NCBI GenBank assembly: GCA_039794565.1
Contig: JAUQVX010000001.1
Coordinates: forward strand, 186,001-250,000
Reading direction: 5' to 3'
Length of the DNA: 64,000 nt
DNA from: Gloeomargarita sp. SRBZ-1_bins_9
GTDB lineage: Bacteria; Cyanobacteriota; Cyanobacteriia; Gloeomargaritales; Gloeomargaritaceae
This document shows positions 47,148 through 57,086 of the stretch, piece by piece (the first letter of the stretch is position 1; each line of letters begins with the position of its first letter). The translations under genes were made by a program, and so were the position numbers. Under the pieces are notes generated by a model. That model was not told where the DNA came from, did no database searches, and worked only from the letters and a program-made list of their open reading frames with translations.

Positions 47148-48917
47148 ATGCGTCCCCCGTTGGCAACCCATACGGTTTTACAAAATCGCTACCGGATTGT
47201 GCGGGTGCTGGGGCAAGGGGGGTTTGGCCGCACCTATTTGGCCCAGGATTTGAATCGCTTTCACGAGTACTGTGTGCTCAAAGAATTTATGCCCACGCGG
47301 GGGGAACCCCACCAAATGGAAAAAGCCAAGGAACTGTTCAAACGGGAGGCGGCGGTGCTCTATCAGTTGCGCCATCCCCAAATTCCCCAATTCCACGCCC
47401 TATTTGAGCAGGAGCAGCGCCTGTTTTTGGTGCAGGACTACGTCGAAGGGAAAAATTATCGCACCCTGTTGATGGAGCGCCTACGCCGGGGGCAAACGTT
47501 TACCGAGCTGGAAATCCGCGACCTGCTGCGCAAGGTGTTGCCTGTTCTGGACTACATCCATAGCCAGGGGGTGATTCACCGGGATATTTCCCCCGATAAT
47601 TTAATGCTGCGGCAAAAGGACCAAATGCCGGTGCTGATTGATTTCGGCGTGGTGAAGGATATTGCCAGTCGGTTGCAGGCTTCTGGGGCCACGTCGGTGG
47701 GCAAACTGGGTTATGCGCCGTCGGAACAGTTGCAAACCGGTCGGGTGTATCCCGCCAGCGACCTCTATACCCTAGCCGTGACGGCGCTCGTGCTGTTGAC
47801 CGGTCGGGAACCCCAGGACCTGTACGATGACCGCACCTTGACCTGGCGCTGGCAGGAACAGGTGAGTCTCAGCCCCCAACTGACCCAGGTGTTGCAAAAA
47901 ATGCTCAGCTACCGTCCCGGCGACCGCTACCAGTCGGCCAAGGAAGTGTTGCAAGCCTTGGGGGAAACCCCCTTGCCCAGTGCAGCCAGCAGTCCCGAAC
48001 TGCCCCCCGTCAGTCAGGCACCTACGGTGGTGGCCCGGCCCCTGAGTCCGCCGCCCGTTGCTGCTCCTGTGGCCTACAGCGCCCGACCCATGGTGAGTGT
48101 TCCCCGCCCCAGCTCCTGGGAGAACCCGATTGTGCTGGCTCTGGTGAGTGTGATCCTCGTGTTGGGCACCGGCACCCTGTCCTGGTTGGTGGTGAGCTGG
48201 TTAGTGCAGCGCCCGCCCGCCACACCGCCTGCCTGGGATGCACCAGTTACGACGACCCCTGCGCCGGCGCCCTCACCCACCACGGGAACATCGGCACCGC
48301 CCCTGCAATTTGACCTGTCACTGCAAGTGGGCGCCGCAACCCAGCTCGAGCAAACCCTGGCCCCTGGCCAAATGCACGCCTACACCTTTGACCTAGACCG
48401 TCCTCGGCAACTGACTATTGAGTTTAGCGGTGACCGACTGACGGGCTTGCTCATTACCCCTGACCAGCGCCGCCTGCCCTTGACAAAGGACTGGCAGAAC
48501 CAAATCACTCCCGGCGCCTATCGCCTGCAGGTCACCAACCCCACCGATGAGTCCCGTCCCTACCGTTTGCGGTTGCTGCTCCAGGACTTGCCGGCAGCCT
48601 CACCCACCTTTGAGGAGGTTCCCATCACCCTTGCCGAGGGGTCCACTCAGACGGAAGTCACCACCAATGTCACCCCTACCCAGGCCAAGCGCTTTTTGTT
48701 CACCGCCCCTGCGGGCCAGGAATTGTTGGTGGAGCTGCGCAGTACCGGCATGGCCACCCTCACCTGCCGTACCCCCCATGGACGAACCATCGCCAGCCAG
48801 AGCCTGTACTGCACGGTGCAGACTACCGAAGCCGGCACCTATAGTTTTGACATCACCAGCAGCGATGCCACCATGGCCACCCTGGTATTGCAACTACGGT
48901 CCCGCCCCGGTGGTTAA
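47148..48917 (+). CDS. Ser/Thr protein kinase with TM segment and PPC-like exterior domains
   Basis: A 589-residue protein. The cytoplasmic kinase has [26 protein letters not shown] and IDFGVVKDI, with [12 protein letters not shown] as the activation segment. One membrane helix is near residues 325-350 ([20 protein letters not shown]). Outside are one or two pre-peptidase C-terminal-like beta domains ([20 protein letters not shown] and [20 protein letters not shown]). The ligand is unknown. Its 3' end overlaps psbY by 4 bp, convergently. Confidence 0.88.
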   Translation: MRPPLATHTVLQNRYRIVRVLGQGGFGRTYLAQDLNRFHEYCVLKEFMPTRGEPHQMEKAKELFKREAAVLYQLRHPQIPQFHALFEQEQRLFLVQDYVEGKNYRTLLMERLRRGQTFTELEIRDLLRKVLPVLDYIHSQGVIHRDISPDNLMLRQKDQMPVLIDFGVVKDIASRLQASGATSVGKLGYAPSEQLQTGRVYPASDLYTLAVTALVLLTGREPQDLYDDRTLTWRWQEQVSLSPQLTQVLQKMLSYRPGDRYQSAKEVLQALGETPLPSAASSPELPPVSQAPTVVARPLSPPPVAAPVAYSARPMVSVPRPSSWENPIVLALVSVILVLGTGTLSWLVVSWLVQRPPATPPAWDAPVTTTPAPAPSPTTGTSAPPLQFDLSLQVGAATQLEQTLAPGQMHAYTFDLDRPRQLTIEFSGDRLTGLLITPDQRRLPLTKDWQNQITPGAYRLQVTNPTDESRPYRLRLLLQDLPAASPTFEEVPITLAEGSTQTEVTTNVTPTQAKRFLFTAPAGQELLVELRSTGMATLTCRTPHGRTIASQSLYCTVQTTEAGTYSFDITSSDATMATLVLQLRSRPGG

Positions 48918-49036
48918 GCTTTCCGATTCATCCGTTCCCACTGTTGCAGCGCCGCGCCGGCGATATTAAAGGCCGCCCAACCCGCCGCCACCATCACGGG
49001 ACCCAACACCACCAAAATCCGCCAATCAAAGTCCAT
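48914..49036 (-). CDS. psbY: photosystem II small subunit PsbY
   Basis: A 40-residue single-span protein, [20 protein letters not shown] then [13 protein letters not shown]. The membrane helix and charged ends match PsbY, a peripheral PSII subunit near cytochrome b559. The RBS GGGGGAG lies about 10 bp upstream and a TATAAT box is present. The gene is short and easily missed. It overlaps the kinase stop by 4 bp. Confidence 0.85.
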   Translation of the reverse strand: MDFDWRILVVLGPVMVAAGWAAFNIAGAALQQWERMNRKA

Positions 49037-49076
49037 AGGTTCTCACTCCCCCGGCCAACAGCGTTGTCTAGATTTC

Positions 49077-49105
49077 ATTATAGGGTGAACCCCAGGCGGT
49101 TTCAG
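49077..49105 (-). promoter_or_regulatory. promoter of psbY
   Basis: On the minus strand a perfect TATAAT (49082-49077) sits 41 bp before the psbY ATG. CTGAAA lies at the -35 spot with a 17-bp spacer. The rest of the space up to 49367 shows no gene I can support. Confidence 0.6.
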
Positions 49106-49367
49106 GGCCTAACGGGGGATGGTGCGGCAACGGGGGGTTAACCGTGGCAGCTCCTGGCCCCACCGCCGTCGTCATAGGGCATTTCCGGGGTCATCGCGCC
49201 TATAGACTTCCAGGTTGGCCAGGACCGGGTCAAAGCTAGCGTTCATCGTCACCAGAAATCCCAATTGTCAACCACCCCCTGCCCCAGTCCCTATAAGCAG
49301 GGACGCTCCAGCCAATTGAGGGAAAAATCTCCTACCTTGGATTCTGGGAGCGTGTTTAGGGATAGCC

Positions 49368-50030
49368 ATGCGGGTTTTTGCCAACCGCACCGCCGCCGGA
49401 CGGGAACTGGCCCCACATCTCGAAACCTATGCCCATCATCCCCAGGGTTTGGTGCTGGCCTTGCCCCGGGGCGGCGTACCTGTTGGCGCAGAAATCGCCC
49501 GGCATCTGCACCTGCCTTTAGACGTGCTCATTGTGCGCAAGTTAGGGGTGCCGGGACAGCCGGAACTGGCCATGGGAGCCATCGGCAACGGCAAGGTCGT
49601 ACTCTGGCGTAACTTGATTGCCGAACTGGGCATTACCGAGGAAGACATCCAAACCGCCATTGCCCAGGAAACCCAGGAAGCCCAACGGCGGGAGGCCTGT
49701 TACCGCGCCGGCTACCCCCCCCTAGACCTGCACGACCGGCTGGTGATTCTGGTGGACGATGGCGTGGCCACCGGCGCCACCATGCTAGTGGCCGTACGGA
49801 TTGTCCGGGAGCATCAACCGCAGCGACTGGTGGTAGCCACCCCCGTGATTGCCTTAGAGAGTCTGGCCACCCTACGCCGGGAAGCCGACCAGGTGGTTTA
49901 TCTGATTGCTCCTCTAGACCTAGACGGCATCGGCCTATGGTACGAGGACTTCCGGCAGCTCAGCGACCGGGAGGTGGTCGAGACCTTGGCTCAGGTCAAC
50001 CGCCTGACCCAACCCCCGCCCCGCTGCTAA
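49368..50030 (+). CDS. phosphoribosyltransferase family protein
   Basis: A 220-residue type I PRTase. The PRPP-binding motif is [19 protein letters not shown] near residue 127, and an N-terminal loop [17 protein letters not shown] with [20 protein letters not shown] is typical of this group. The base it uses is unknown. Similar proteins are often fused to hydrolases. It overlaps the pdhB 3' end by 4 bp, convergently. Confidence 0.87.
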   Translation: MRVFANRTAAGRELAPHLETYAHHPQGLVLALPRGGVPVGAEIARHLHLPLDVLIVRKLGVPGQPELAMGAIGNGKVVLWRNLIAELGITEEDIQTAIAQETQEAQRREACYRAGYPPLDLHDRLVILVDDGVATGATMLVAVRIVREHQPQRLVVATPVIALESLATLRREADQVVYLIAPLDLDGIGLWYEDFRQLSDREVVETLAQVNRLTQPPPRC

Positions 50031-51010
50031 ATCCTCCCGCGCACCAGGTCCGTCACCGTCTGGACAATCTGTTCCGGCTGCACAATCGTCAGGCGCTCCA
50101 GGGTACCGTTGTAGGGGGTAGGGACATCCTGGGACGACAGTCGCACCACCGGCGCATCCAGTTCATCAAACAGGCGCTCCATGATCCCGGCGGCAATCTC
50201 CGCCCCAATGCCCCCCGTTTTCATGCACTCCTCCACCACCACCACCCGGTGGGTTTTGCGCACCGACGCCCCAATCGTCTCCCAGTCCAAAGGGCGCAGG
50301 GAAATCAGGTCAATCACTTCCGGGTAGATGCCCCGCCGTTCCAGCTCCGGCAAGGCCTGCAACACGTGATGCCGCATCCGCGAGTAGGTCAGGATGGTGA
50401 CCTCCTCCCCCGGCTGGACCAACTCCGCCTTGTCCAAGGGCAACAGGTACTCCTCCTCCGGAATATCCTGCTTCAAGTTGTAAAGCAGCACATGTTCAAA
50501 AAACAGCACCGGATTGTTATCGCGAATCGCCGACTTCAGCAACCCCTTGGCGTTGTAGGGCGTCGAGCAAGCCACAATTTTCAGCCCCGGCACCGCTTGG
50601 AAATAGGCCTCCAGACGCTGGGAATGCTCCGCCCCCAACTGCCGTCCTACCCCCCCCGGCCCGCGAATGACGATAGGAATCGTAAAATTCCCCCCCGACG
50701 TATAGCGCAACATTCCGGCGTTATTGGCGATCTGGTTAAACGCCAGCAGCAAAAACCCCATATTCATCCCCTCGACGATGGGCCGCAGCCCCGTCATCGC
50801 TGCCCCAATCGCCAGCCCCGTAAAACTGTTTTCGCAAATGGGCGTATCCAACAGGCGCAATTCCCCGTACTTCTTGTACAAATCCTTGGTGACCTTATAG
50901 GAACCGCCGTAGTGGCCCACATCCTCCCCCAGCACAAACACCCTGGGGTCCCGTTCCATCTCCTCGTCAATGGCCGACCGCAGGGCATTGAACATAAACA
51001 TCTCGGCCAT
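50027..51010 (-). CDS. pdhB: pyruvate dehydrogenase E1 beta subunit
   Basis: A 327-residue transketolase-type pyrimidine-binding subunit. Markers are [39 protein letters not shown] and [18 protein letters not shown]. The Glu in GEDVG contacts TPP. Together with PdhA it decarboxylates pyruvate in the PDH complex. It lies 9 bp after the pdhA stop on the same strand. Confidence 0.95.
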   Translation of the reverse strand: MAEMFMFNALRSAIDEEMERDPRVFVLGEDVGHYGGSYKVTKDLYKKYGELRLLDTPICENSFTGLAIGAAMTGLRPIVEGMNMGFLLLAFNQIANNAGMLRYTSGGNFTIPIVIRGPGGVGRQLGAEHSQRLEAYFQAVPGLKIVACSTPYNAKGLLKSAIRDNNPVLFFEHVLLYNLKQDIPEEEYLLPLDKAELVQPGEEVTILTYSRMRHHVLQALPELERRGIYPEVIDLISLRPLDWETIGASVRKTHRVVVVEECMKTGGIGAEIAAGIMERLFDELDAPVVRLSSQDVPTPYNGTLERLTIVQPEQIVQTVTDLVRGRI

Positions 51011-51019
51011 GGTTACGCC

Positions 51020-52054
51020 TCAGTCCTCCGCATAGACATAACGCCACAGCTCATCCGGCGACGGCTCAGGACTTTGTTCTGCAAAAGCGACTGCATCCTC
51101 CACGATTTGCTTGACCTTTTGGTGAATCGCCTGCAGGTCCTGGTTGGTGGCCAACTCCTGTTCTACCAAAAAGCTCCCCAAGCGTTTGATGGGATCGCGG
51201 CTCAGCCAGAATTCTTTTTCCTCCTTACTGCGCAGTTCATCTGGGTCCGCCAGGGAATGCCCCCGGAACCGGTAAGTGAGCGCTTCAATCAGCGTAGGAC
51301 CTTCCCCTAGCCGTGCCCGGGCTACTGCTTCCCGCGCCACTTCCCGCACCGCCAGCACATCCATCCCGTCCACCTCCACCCCCACCATATTGAACACACT
51401 GGCCTTTTTATAAATGTGGGGGTCAGATGTGGCGCGCTGATGGGCCATCCCAATCGCCCATTGGTTGTTTTCCACCACAAAAATGATGGGCAACCTCCAC
51501 AGAGCTGCCATGTTCAACGTCTCAAAAAACTGACCGTTGTTGCAGGCCCCATCGCCGAAAAAGCAAGCCGTCACCTCATCCGCCTGGGTATCCCCCAACA
51601 CCTCCCGCCGATATTTAGTTTGAAACGCCGCCCCCGCTGCCACCGGAATCCCCTCCGCCACGAAGGCATAGCCCCCCAAAAACCGTTGCCGCGCCGAAAA
51701 CAGGTGCATAGAACCGCCCCGCCCCTTGCTGCAACCTGTGACCTTGCCAAAGAGTTCCGCCATCACCTCCCGGGGAGAAACACCGGCGCTCAGGGCGTGC
51801 ACATGGTCCCGGTAGGTACTGCACACATAATCAATACCCGGTCGGAGCGCCCCTTTGATCACCCCCGTCGAGACCGCCTCCTGCCCGTTGTAAAGGTGCA
51901 CAAAGCCAAACATCTTGCCCCGGTAGTACATCTCGGCGCACTTGTCCTCGAACGTCCGCCCTAACACCATGTCCTCATAAAGCAGCAGCCCCTCTTCCCG
52001 GGTCAGGTGCACCGTTGCGGGGGAAAACGTGGGCAAGGGACGTTCCTGAACCAT
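51020..52054 (-). CDS. pdhA: pyruvate dehydrogenase E1 alpha subunit
   Basis: A 344-residue TPP-dependent subunit. The TPP motif is [20 protein letters not shown] and the loop with phosphorylatable Ser in mitochondrial forms is [28 protein letters not shown] is the typical active-site approach. The start [12 protein letters not shown] at 52054 is preferred. Directly downstream is pdhB, an arrangement unlike most cyanobacteria. Confidence 0.95.
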   Translation of the reverse strand: MVQERPLPTFSPATVHLTREEGLLLYEDMVLGRTFEDKCAEMYYRGKMFGFVHLYNGQEAVSTGVIKGALRPGIDYVCSTYRDHVHALSAGVSPREVMAELFGKVTGCSKGRGGSMHLFSARQRFLGGYAFVAEGIPVAAGAAFQTKYRREVLGDTQADEVTACFFGDGACNNGQFFETLNMAALWRLPIIFVVENNQWAIGMAHQRATSDPHIYKKASVFNMVGVEVDGMDVLAVREVAREAVARARLGEGPTLIEALTYRFRGHSLADPDELRSKEEKEFWLSRDPIKRLGSFLVEQELATNQDLQAIHQKVKQIVEDAVAFAEQSPEPSPDELWRYVYAED

Positions 52055-52088
52055 GGGCCAACCCCACCAGAGACAAACCGATGGCAAA

Positions 52089-52108
52089 GAGTATTTTGTA
52101 GAATACTC
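52089..52108 (-). promoter_or_regulatory. perfect inverted repeat upstream of pdhA
   Basis: GAGTATT and AATACTC are exact complements separated by TTGTAG, lying 35-54 bp before the pdhA ATG and after the small gene at 52140-52367. It could be an operator for pdhAB or a weak terminator (only three Ts follow). Confidence 0.45.
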
Positions 52109-52139
52109 CCGAAGGGGGGACGACGGCAAGGTTGGCGGG

Positions 52140-52367
52140 CTAGTCCTCCAATAAGATCACCCCTTGACTGACCTGGTCCATCAACTGATTGAGTAATTCC
52201 AGCTCCTGGGGCGTCACCCGACTGTTTTCACGCACCTTGGCCCGGATATCCTCCCACTCCCGCCGGGACAGTCGACCGTCGCGGGTCACCCGGTCAATCA
52301 AATCCGCCAACTCCGCCAGGGATTGCTTTTCTTCGGGTGTTAGGGCCGTTTCACCGCTGATTTGCAT
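52140..52367 (-). CDS. small hypothetical helical protein
   Basis: A 75-residue acidic protein, [20 protein letters not shown] onward. It is helical with [20 protein letters not shown] in the middle and an end QGVILLED. A strong GGAGG lies 5 bp before the ATG at 52367, which decides the start. No family is recognised. It is upstream of pdhA and could be in the same operon. Confidence 0.6.
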   Translation of the reverse strand: MQISGETALTPEEKQSLAELADLIDRVTRDGRLSRREWEDIRAKVRENSRVTPQELELLNQLMDQVSQGVILLED

Positions 52368-52456
52368 CCTGCCTCCCCCTAGGAACACCACGCCCACACC
52401 ATAGCACAGCAGCCCCCCAGAAAAAGTTATCCACGCCGCACTAGGATGGAAGTGTT

Positions 52457-52918
52457 ATGGAACTGTGCTTCAACGACCTGGCCCAATTACTCCAACATCA
52501 CCTGGGCACCTGGGTGTGTCAACGCACCCGCTTTTATCTCAACGGTGCCCCGGTCAACCACGGCAAGGCGCAACTGCAGGTGACGGGTCTTACACCCAAT
52601 GTCCCCCATGCTTTAGGCCTGGTACTGAGCTGGACAGAAAACGACCGACCGGTGGGCCGAACCACCCTGGCCTTTGACCCGGACTCGCCCCGTTTTTGGC
52701 ACTACCCCGGCGACCGCCCCCCCACCTTAGGGCATTACACCTGGCAACCGGACGGCGTCTTGGAACTCACGCTGCCCCTGGCAGAAAACACCCACGTCTA
52801 CGAACGCCTGTGGTTTGCTGCCCCCAACCTGCGCCTGCGGACGGTGTTGGTGCGCAACGACCAAGGATTGATAGCCGCATCGTTTTACTCGGACATTCGC
52901 CGGCTCAACGCCCACTGA
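52457..52918 (+). CDS. CpcS/CpeS-like phycobiliprotein lyase
   Basis: A 153-residue lipocalin-type beta-barrel protein. The C-terminal half VYERLWFAAPNLRLRTVLVR and AASFYSDIRRL is the CpcS/CpeS signature (ER.WFA.PNLRLR, ASF.SEIR). Such lyases attach phycocyanobilin to Cys of phycobiliproteins. This copy may be a CpcU/CpeU-like partner rather than the main lyase. It fits the presence of apcD in the window. Confidence 0.78.
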   Translation: MELCFNDLAQLLQHHLGTWVCQRTRFYLNGAPVNHGKAQLQVTGLTPNVPHALGLVLSWTENDRPVGRTTLAFDPDSPRFWHYPGDRPPTLGHYTWQPDGVLELTLPLAENTHVYERLWFAAPNLRLRTVLVRNDQGLIAASFYSDIRRLNAH

Positions 52919-53100
52919 CCTCCCACAGCCAGGCCGCTGCTGCCGCCACCACATTCACCACCGGCAACCAGGCACTGTAAAAGGCTCCCCGTGCCCAGCA
53001 CCACCGCCAACCCCCTACTCCCCGGCAACGTCCACACCGCCACAGCCAACACCCGCCGGGCCAGAGCTGGCAGCAGAACCCTCAGGACCCCACCTACAGA
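52905..53100 (-). pseudogene. frameshifted small membrane protein
   Basis: The space 52919-53247 has no intact gene. On the minus strand one frame reads LLPALARRVLAVAVWTLPGS then LAVVLG, and a second frame continues GAFYSAWLPVVNVVAAAAWL and WEVSGR to a stop at 52905. Joining them needs a single frame change near 52990. Both halves are hydrophobic and GC3-rich, like a coding sequence. The 3' end overlaps the lyase gene by 14 bp. No family is recognised. Confidence 0.35.
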
Positions 53101-53247
53101 ACCATCATTCCGGATAGAGTCGCAGCCGCTGCATCCGCCCCGAACCGACGAAAGCACCTCAGATAACCAACCGCATCGCAAGTTTTTTACTGGCAAAACC
53201 CTTCCATTTGAGTAGGATCAGACAACAGGTTGATAGCAGGGCAGTCC

Positions 53248-54582
53248 ATGACTACAACGCCGATTCAGGTCATTGGCGGTGGGTTGGCGGGTACAGAAGC
53301 GGCCTGGCAGATTGCCCAGGCGGGGGTACCGGTGACCCTGTGGGAAATGCGCCCCGGCAAATCCACACCGGCCCACCACACGGGCGAACTGGCGGAATTG
53401 GTGTGCAGCAACTCCTTTGGGGCGCGGGCCATTGACCGGGCGACGGGCCTGTTGCACCAGGAACTGCGAGAACTAGGGTCGCTGGTGATCCGGGTGGCGG
53501 ATGAACAGGCGGTACCGGCGGGGGGAGCCTTGGCGGTGGACCGGGTGCAATTTAGCCGCGCCTTGACCGAGCGCATTAGCCAACATCCCCTAATTACCCT
53601 GCGCCGGGAAGAAGCGCAAGACATTCCCCCTGGCGTTGTGGTCTTGGCAACCGGACCCTTGACCAGTCCGGCTTTGGCCGCGCGGCTGCAACAGCTCACC
53701 GGTCAGGCGTACCTCAGTTTTTTTGACGCCGCCAGTCCCATCGTTTTGGGGGAATCCATCAACCGCGACATTGCTTTTCTGGCCAGCCGCTACGACAAGG
53801 GGGAAGCCGCCTACCTCAATTGCCCCATGAACCAGGCCGAATACGAGCGGTTTTGGCAAGCCCTGGTGACCGCCGAACAGGCCCCCCTCAAAGAATTTGA
53901 GCAGGAAGAAAAAAAATTTTTTGAGGCCTGTTTACCGGTGGAGGAGCTGGCGCGGCGGGGCAAAGATACCCTGCGGTTTGGGCCGTTGAAACCGGTAGGC
54001 TTACGGGACCCCCGACGTCCCCAGGAACGGCTCTATGCCGTGGTGCAACTGCGCCCTGAGGACCGGGAAGGCCGCCTATGGAACCTGGTGGGGTTTCAAA
54101 CCAATTTGCGCTGGGGAGAGCAACAGCGCGTCTTTCGTTTGATTCCGGGGCTGGAGCAGGCGGAATTCGTGCGCTACGGCGTCATGCACCGTAACACCTT
54201 TCTCAATGCCCCCAAACTGCTCCAGGCCACCCTCCAGTTCCGGGATTACCCCCACCTGTTTGCCGCCGGGCAATTGACCGGTACGGAAGGATATGCCGCG
54301 GCCGTAGCCGGGGGTTGGCTGGCGGGCACCAATGCAGTGCGTTTCCTGCGGGGTTTGCCCCTGCTGACCTTGCCGCCGACCACCATGATGGGGGCGCTGT
54401 TTCACTTCATCAGTACGGCTGCGCCGGCCCATTTCCAACCTATGCCCCCCAACTTCGGCATCCTGCCGCCTTTGCACCCGCCGGTCAAATCCAAGACCAC
54501 GCGCTACCAGGCCTACAGTCAGCGGGCATTGCAGGACCTGGCCGCCTGGCGACAGGGGACAACCGTTGCCCCTTGCCCCTAG
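53248..54582 (+). CDS. trmFO: folate-dependent tRNA uridine-54 C5-methyltransferase
   Basis: A 444-residue flavoprotein making ribothymidine at tRNA position 54. It has the FAD loop [39 protein letters not shown] with a conserved Cys, and [19 protein letters not shown] near the C-terminus. The ATG at 53248 is preferred over an in-frame codon at 53230. Confidence 0.95.
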   Translation: MTTTPIQVIGGGLAGTEAAWQIAQAGVPVTLWEMRPGKSTPAHHTGELAELVCSNSFGARAIDRATGLLHQELRELGSLVIRVADEQAVPAGGALAVDRVQFSRALTERISQHPLITLRREEAQDIPPGVVVLATGPLTSPALAARLQQLTGQAYLSFFDAASPIVLGESINRDIAFLASRYDKGEAAYLNCPMNQAEYERFWQALVTAEQAPLKEFEQEEKKFFEACLPVEELARRGKDTLRFGPLKPVGLRDPRRPQERLYAVVQLRPEDREGRLWNLVGFQTNLRWGEQQRVFRLIPGLEQAEFVRYGVMHRNTFLNAPKLLQATLQFRDYPHLFAAGQLTGTEGYAAAVAGGWLAGTNAVRFLRGLPLLTLPPTTMMGALFHFISTAAPAHFQPMPPNFGILPPLHPPVKSKTTRYQAYSQRALQDLAAWRQGTTVAPCP

Positions 54583-54616
54583 ACTGATAAAGTGACCCGA
54601 CACAGCGACAAATGCC

Positions 54617-55651
54617 ATGACCATCCTCCCGGTGGCCTGGGCCTACGACCATGTACGCCTGATTGACCAAAACCGCCTGCCTTTAGAACTCACCTACGTG
54701 GAAATCCGGCGGGCACTGGATATGGTGACCGCCATTCAGACCATGATGGTGCGGGGGGCACCGGCGATTGGGATCGCGGCTGCCTTTGCCTTGGCCCTGG
54801 CCGCCCAGGAGGTTCAAACCGACGACCGCCAGGAATTTTTAGAGCATTTAGAAAGCGTGGCCCAGGCCCTGCGCCAGACCCGCCCGACGGCTATTAACCT
54901 GTTTTGGGCCATTGATCAGATGCTGAATACGGCGCGGCAGACGGTAGGACCGGTGAGGTTTCTCAAGGAAAAGCTGGTGGAGACAGCCCAAGGCCTAGCC
55001 GTGGATGAGTACAACACCTGTGTGCGTATTGGCGAACACGGTCTGGCCTGCCTGCCAACGCAACCCCAGCGCTTGACCCTGATGACCTACTGCAATGCCG
55101 GTGCCCTGGCGACGGTGGGCTATGGGACGGCCTTGGGGGTGGTACGGGCAGCCCACGCGGTCCAACGGCTGCTCCAGGTCTACGTGTGCGAAACCCGCCC
55201 GCGCCTGCAAGGTGCCCGCCTGACGGCCTGGGAATGTGTGCAAGAAGGCATCCCTGCTGTTCTCATCACCGACAACATGGCCGGCTACTGCATGGCCAAG
55301 GGCCTGATTGATGCCGTGGTGGTGGGCGCCGACCGGATTGCCCGCAACGGGGACACCGCCAACAAAATCGGTACCTATACCCTGGCGGTGCTGGCCCACG
55401 TGCATCAGATTCCCTTTTATGTGGCTGCCCCCCTGTCGAGCGTGGACTGGACCATGGATGACGGCTCCCAAATCCCCATCGAGGAACGGGATATTGACGA
55501 GGTCTACCGCATCGGCGAGCAGTGGCTGACGGCTCCGGGGGTGGAGGTCTTTAACCCCGCTTTTGATATCACCCCCGCCCGCTACATCACCGGCATCATC
55601 ACCGAGCGGGGCGTCGTCCCCCCCGACCAGCTCCACCACCTCCAACCCTAA
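54617..55651 (+). CDS. mtnA: methylthioribose-1-phosphate isomerase
   Basis: A 344-residue enzyme of methionine salvage, related to eIF2B. Substrate-binding MVRGAPAIGIAAAFALALAA is near residue 42, the catalytic Cys is in LMTYCNAGALATVGYGTALG, and the Asp is in AVVVGADRIARNGDTANKIG. No other salvage genes are nearby. Confidence 0.93.
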   Translation: MTILPVAWAYDHVRLIDQNRLPLELTYVEIRRALDMVTAIQTMMVRGAPAIGIAAAFALALAAQEVQTDDRQEFLEHLESVAQALRQTRPTAINLFWAIDQMLNTARQTVGPVRFLKEKLVETAQGLAVDEYNTCVRIGEHGLACLPTQPQRLTLMTYCNAGALATVGYGTALGVVRAAHAVQRLLQVYVCETRPRLQGARLTAWECVQEGIPAVLITDNMAGYCMAKGLIDAVVVGADRIARNGDTANKIGTYTLAVLAHVHQIPFYVAAPLSSVDWTMDDGSQIPIEERDIDEVYRIGEQWLTAPGVEVFNPAFDITPARYITGIITERGVVPPDQLHHLQP

Positions 55652-55708
55652 ACTCAAAATCGTTACGAGTATGATATAGTCGTAGGTGTTGTGACTGGAG
55701 GTTGTGGT

Positions 55709-56302
55709 ATGGAAGGGTGTTTGCAAGTGGGGCAAATGGCGCCCGATTTTGAGGCGACGGCAGTGGTGGACATGGAGTTCAAGACCATTCGCCTGTCGGA
55801 CTACCGGGGCAAAAAGTATGTGGTTTTGTTCTTTTACCCCCTGGACTTTACCTTTGTCTGTCCTACGGAGTTGACGTCGTTGAGTGACCGCTACGACGAC
55901 TTTGCTAAGTTGGACACGGAAATTTTGGGGGTGTCGGTGGACAGTCAGTTCACCCACCTGGCCTGGATCCAGACGGACCGCAAAGATGGGGGGGTGGGCG
56001 AGCTGCGCTATCCCCTGGTTGCGGACTTGAAGAAAACCATCAGCCAAGCCTACAACGTGTTGACACCAGAGGGGGTGGCCCTGCGGGGGTTGTTCATCAT
56101 TGACAAGCAGGGGATTATCCAGCACGCCACCATCAACAACTTGGCCTTTGGGCGGAATGTGGACGAAATTTTGCGCACCCTGCAGGCGATTCAGTATGTG
56201 CAGAGCCACCCGGACGAAGTCTGCCCGGCTAACTGGAAGCCTGGCGACCGCACCATGGTGCCCGACCCGGTGAAGGCCAAGGAATACTTCGCGGCGGTGT
56301 AG
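55709..56302 (+). CDS. 2-Cys peroxiredoxin
   Basis: A 197-residue AhpC/Prx1-type thiol peroxidase. The peroxidatic Cys is in [18 protein letters not shown] and the resolving Cys is in [19 protein letters not shown] about 10 bp upstream fixes the start at ATG 55709. The C-terminal YF motif (EYFAAV) is present, as in forms prone to over-oxidation. A strong terminator follows. Confidence 0.95.
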   Translation: MEGCLQVGQMAPDFEATAVVDMEFKTIRLSDYRGKKYVVLFFYPLDFTFVCPTELTSLSDRYDDFAKLDTEILGVSVDSQFTHLAWIQTDRKDGGVGELRYPLVADLKKTISQAYNVLTPEGVALRGLFIIDKQGIIQHATINNLAFGRNVDEILRTLQAIQYVQSHPDEVCPANWKPGDRTMVPDPVKAKEYFAAV

Positions 56303-56335
56303 GACCCTAACCGGTTTCTCCAGATCTCCAGGAAA

Positions 56336-56362
56336 CCCCCGGCCGACACCGGGGGCGTTTTT
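56336..56362 (+). terminator. Rho-independent terminator after the peroxiredoxin gene
   Basis: CCCCCGG and CCGGGGG form a perfect 7-bp stem with loop CCGACA, followed by CGTTTTT. It lies about 34 bp after the stop codon. Confidence 0.9.
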
Positions 56363-56372
56363 GTGGAGTTTC

Positions 56373-56996
56373 CTAGAATCCCCGCTCAGCCTGCATGAGG
56401 TGGCGACTGGCTTTCAGGAGTTGCACGGCTGCCCGGTTCTGGGCTAAGTCCGCGATGGTGGGGGTAGCCGTGGCTCCAGGATTGATCGGTCGCGCCAATT
56501 GACGGGCTTGGTTCACCAGGGCGGTGATGGTGGCGTCGTTGCTGCGGAAGATACTCATTTCCGCTTCCGTGCGCAGGAGTTCCCGGCTGACCTGGAAGGG
56601 GGCGTCGTAGTAGCTACGGGACAAGCCATCCAGGACTTGACCGCTGCGGGCTTCCCCCAAGTTGCGGGCGGCTTCGTAAAGACGGGTAGCTGCTTTGGCG
56701 GTTTCCCGGGCCTGGAAGTAACGACCGTTTTGCTGGTGTTGCTGGGCCAAGGTCAAGTAGCGGTCCGCCAAACGCAACAACTCGGCATCGGACTGGGGAA
56801 AAGCTCGGGCCTGGTTGGCTTGATACTGGGCTTTGGCCAGGTCGCGGATAACCGCTCTGGCTTCCCGCTCCGGTCGCGCCTGGGCCTGCACAAAGGGGGC
56901 ATGGGGCCGCCGCCAAAGGGGGCTAGCCGTTGCCGGTGACGTCATCGCCAGGGGCACCACAGTTCCCACCAGCAACCAAAACAGATGTTTTTGCAT
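56373..56996 (-). CDS. exported alpha-helical hypothetical protein
   Basis: A 207-residue protein starting MQKHLFWLLVGTVVPLAMTS with a clear signal peptide (cut near ATAS). The mature part is all-helical (LADRYLTLAQQHQQNGRYFQ, ARETAKAATRLYEAARNLGE) and may be TPR-like. The RBS GGAGC precedes the ATG by 8 bp. No family is recognised. A convergent terminator separates it from the peroxiredoxin. Confidence 0.65.
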   Translation of the reverse strand: MQKHLFWLLVGTVVPLAMTSPATASPLWRRPHAPFVQAQARPEREARAVIRDLAKAQYQANQARAFPQSDAELLRLADRYLTLAQQHQQNGRYFQARETAKAATRLYEAARNLGEARSGQVLDGLSRSYYDAPFQVSRELLRTEAEMSIFRSNDATITALVNQARQLARPINPGATATPTIADLAQNRAAVQLLKASRHLMQAERGF

Positions 56997-57086
56997 GGTA
57001 CTTGCTCCTTTTTCTATCAACTGCCCGTGGTGTCATCCACTAATAGGGACAATAGCGAAGGCAGATGACGGAAAAATGACAGTCCC

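Noticed and set aside
49140-49260. Short minus-strand ORFs between psbY and the phosphoribosyltransferase
   Set aside because: Under 40 codons, no conserved pattern and no clear ribosome site.
55670-55680. TATGATATAGT as peroxiredoxin promoter
   Set aside because: A -10-like string is present but no acceptable -35 box is found at the right spacing.
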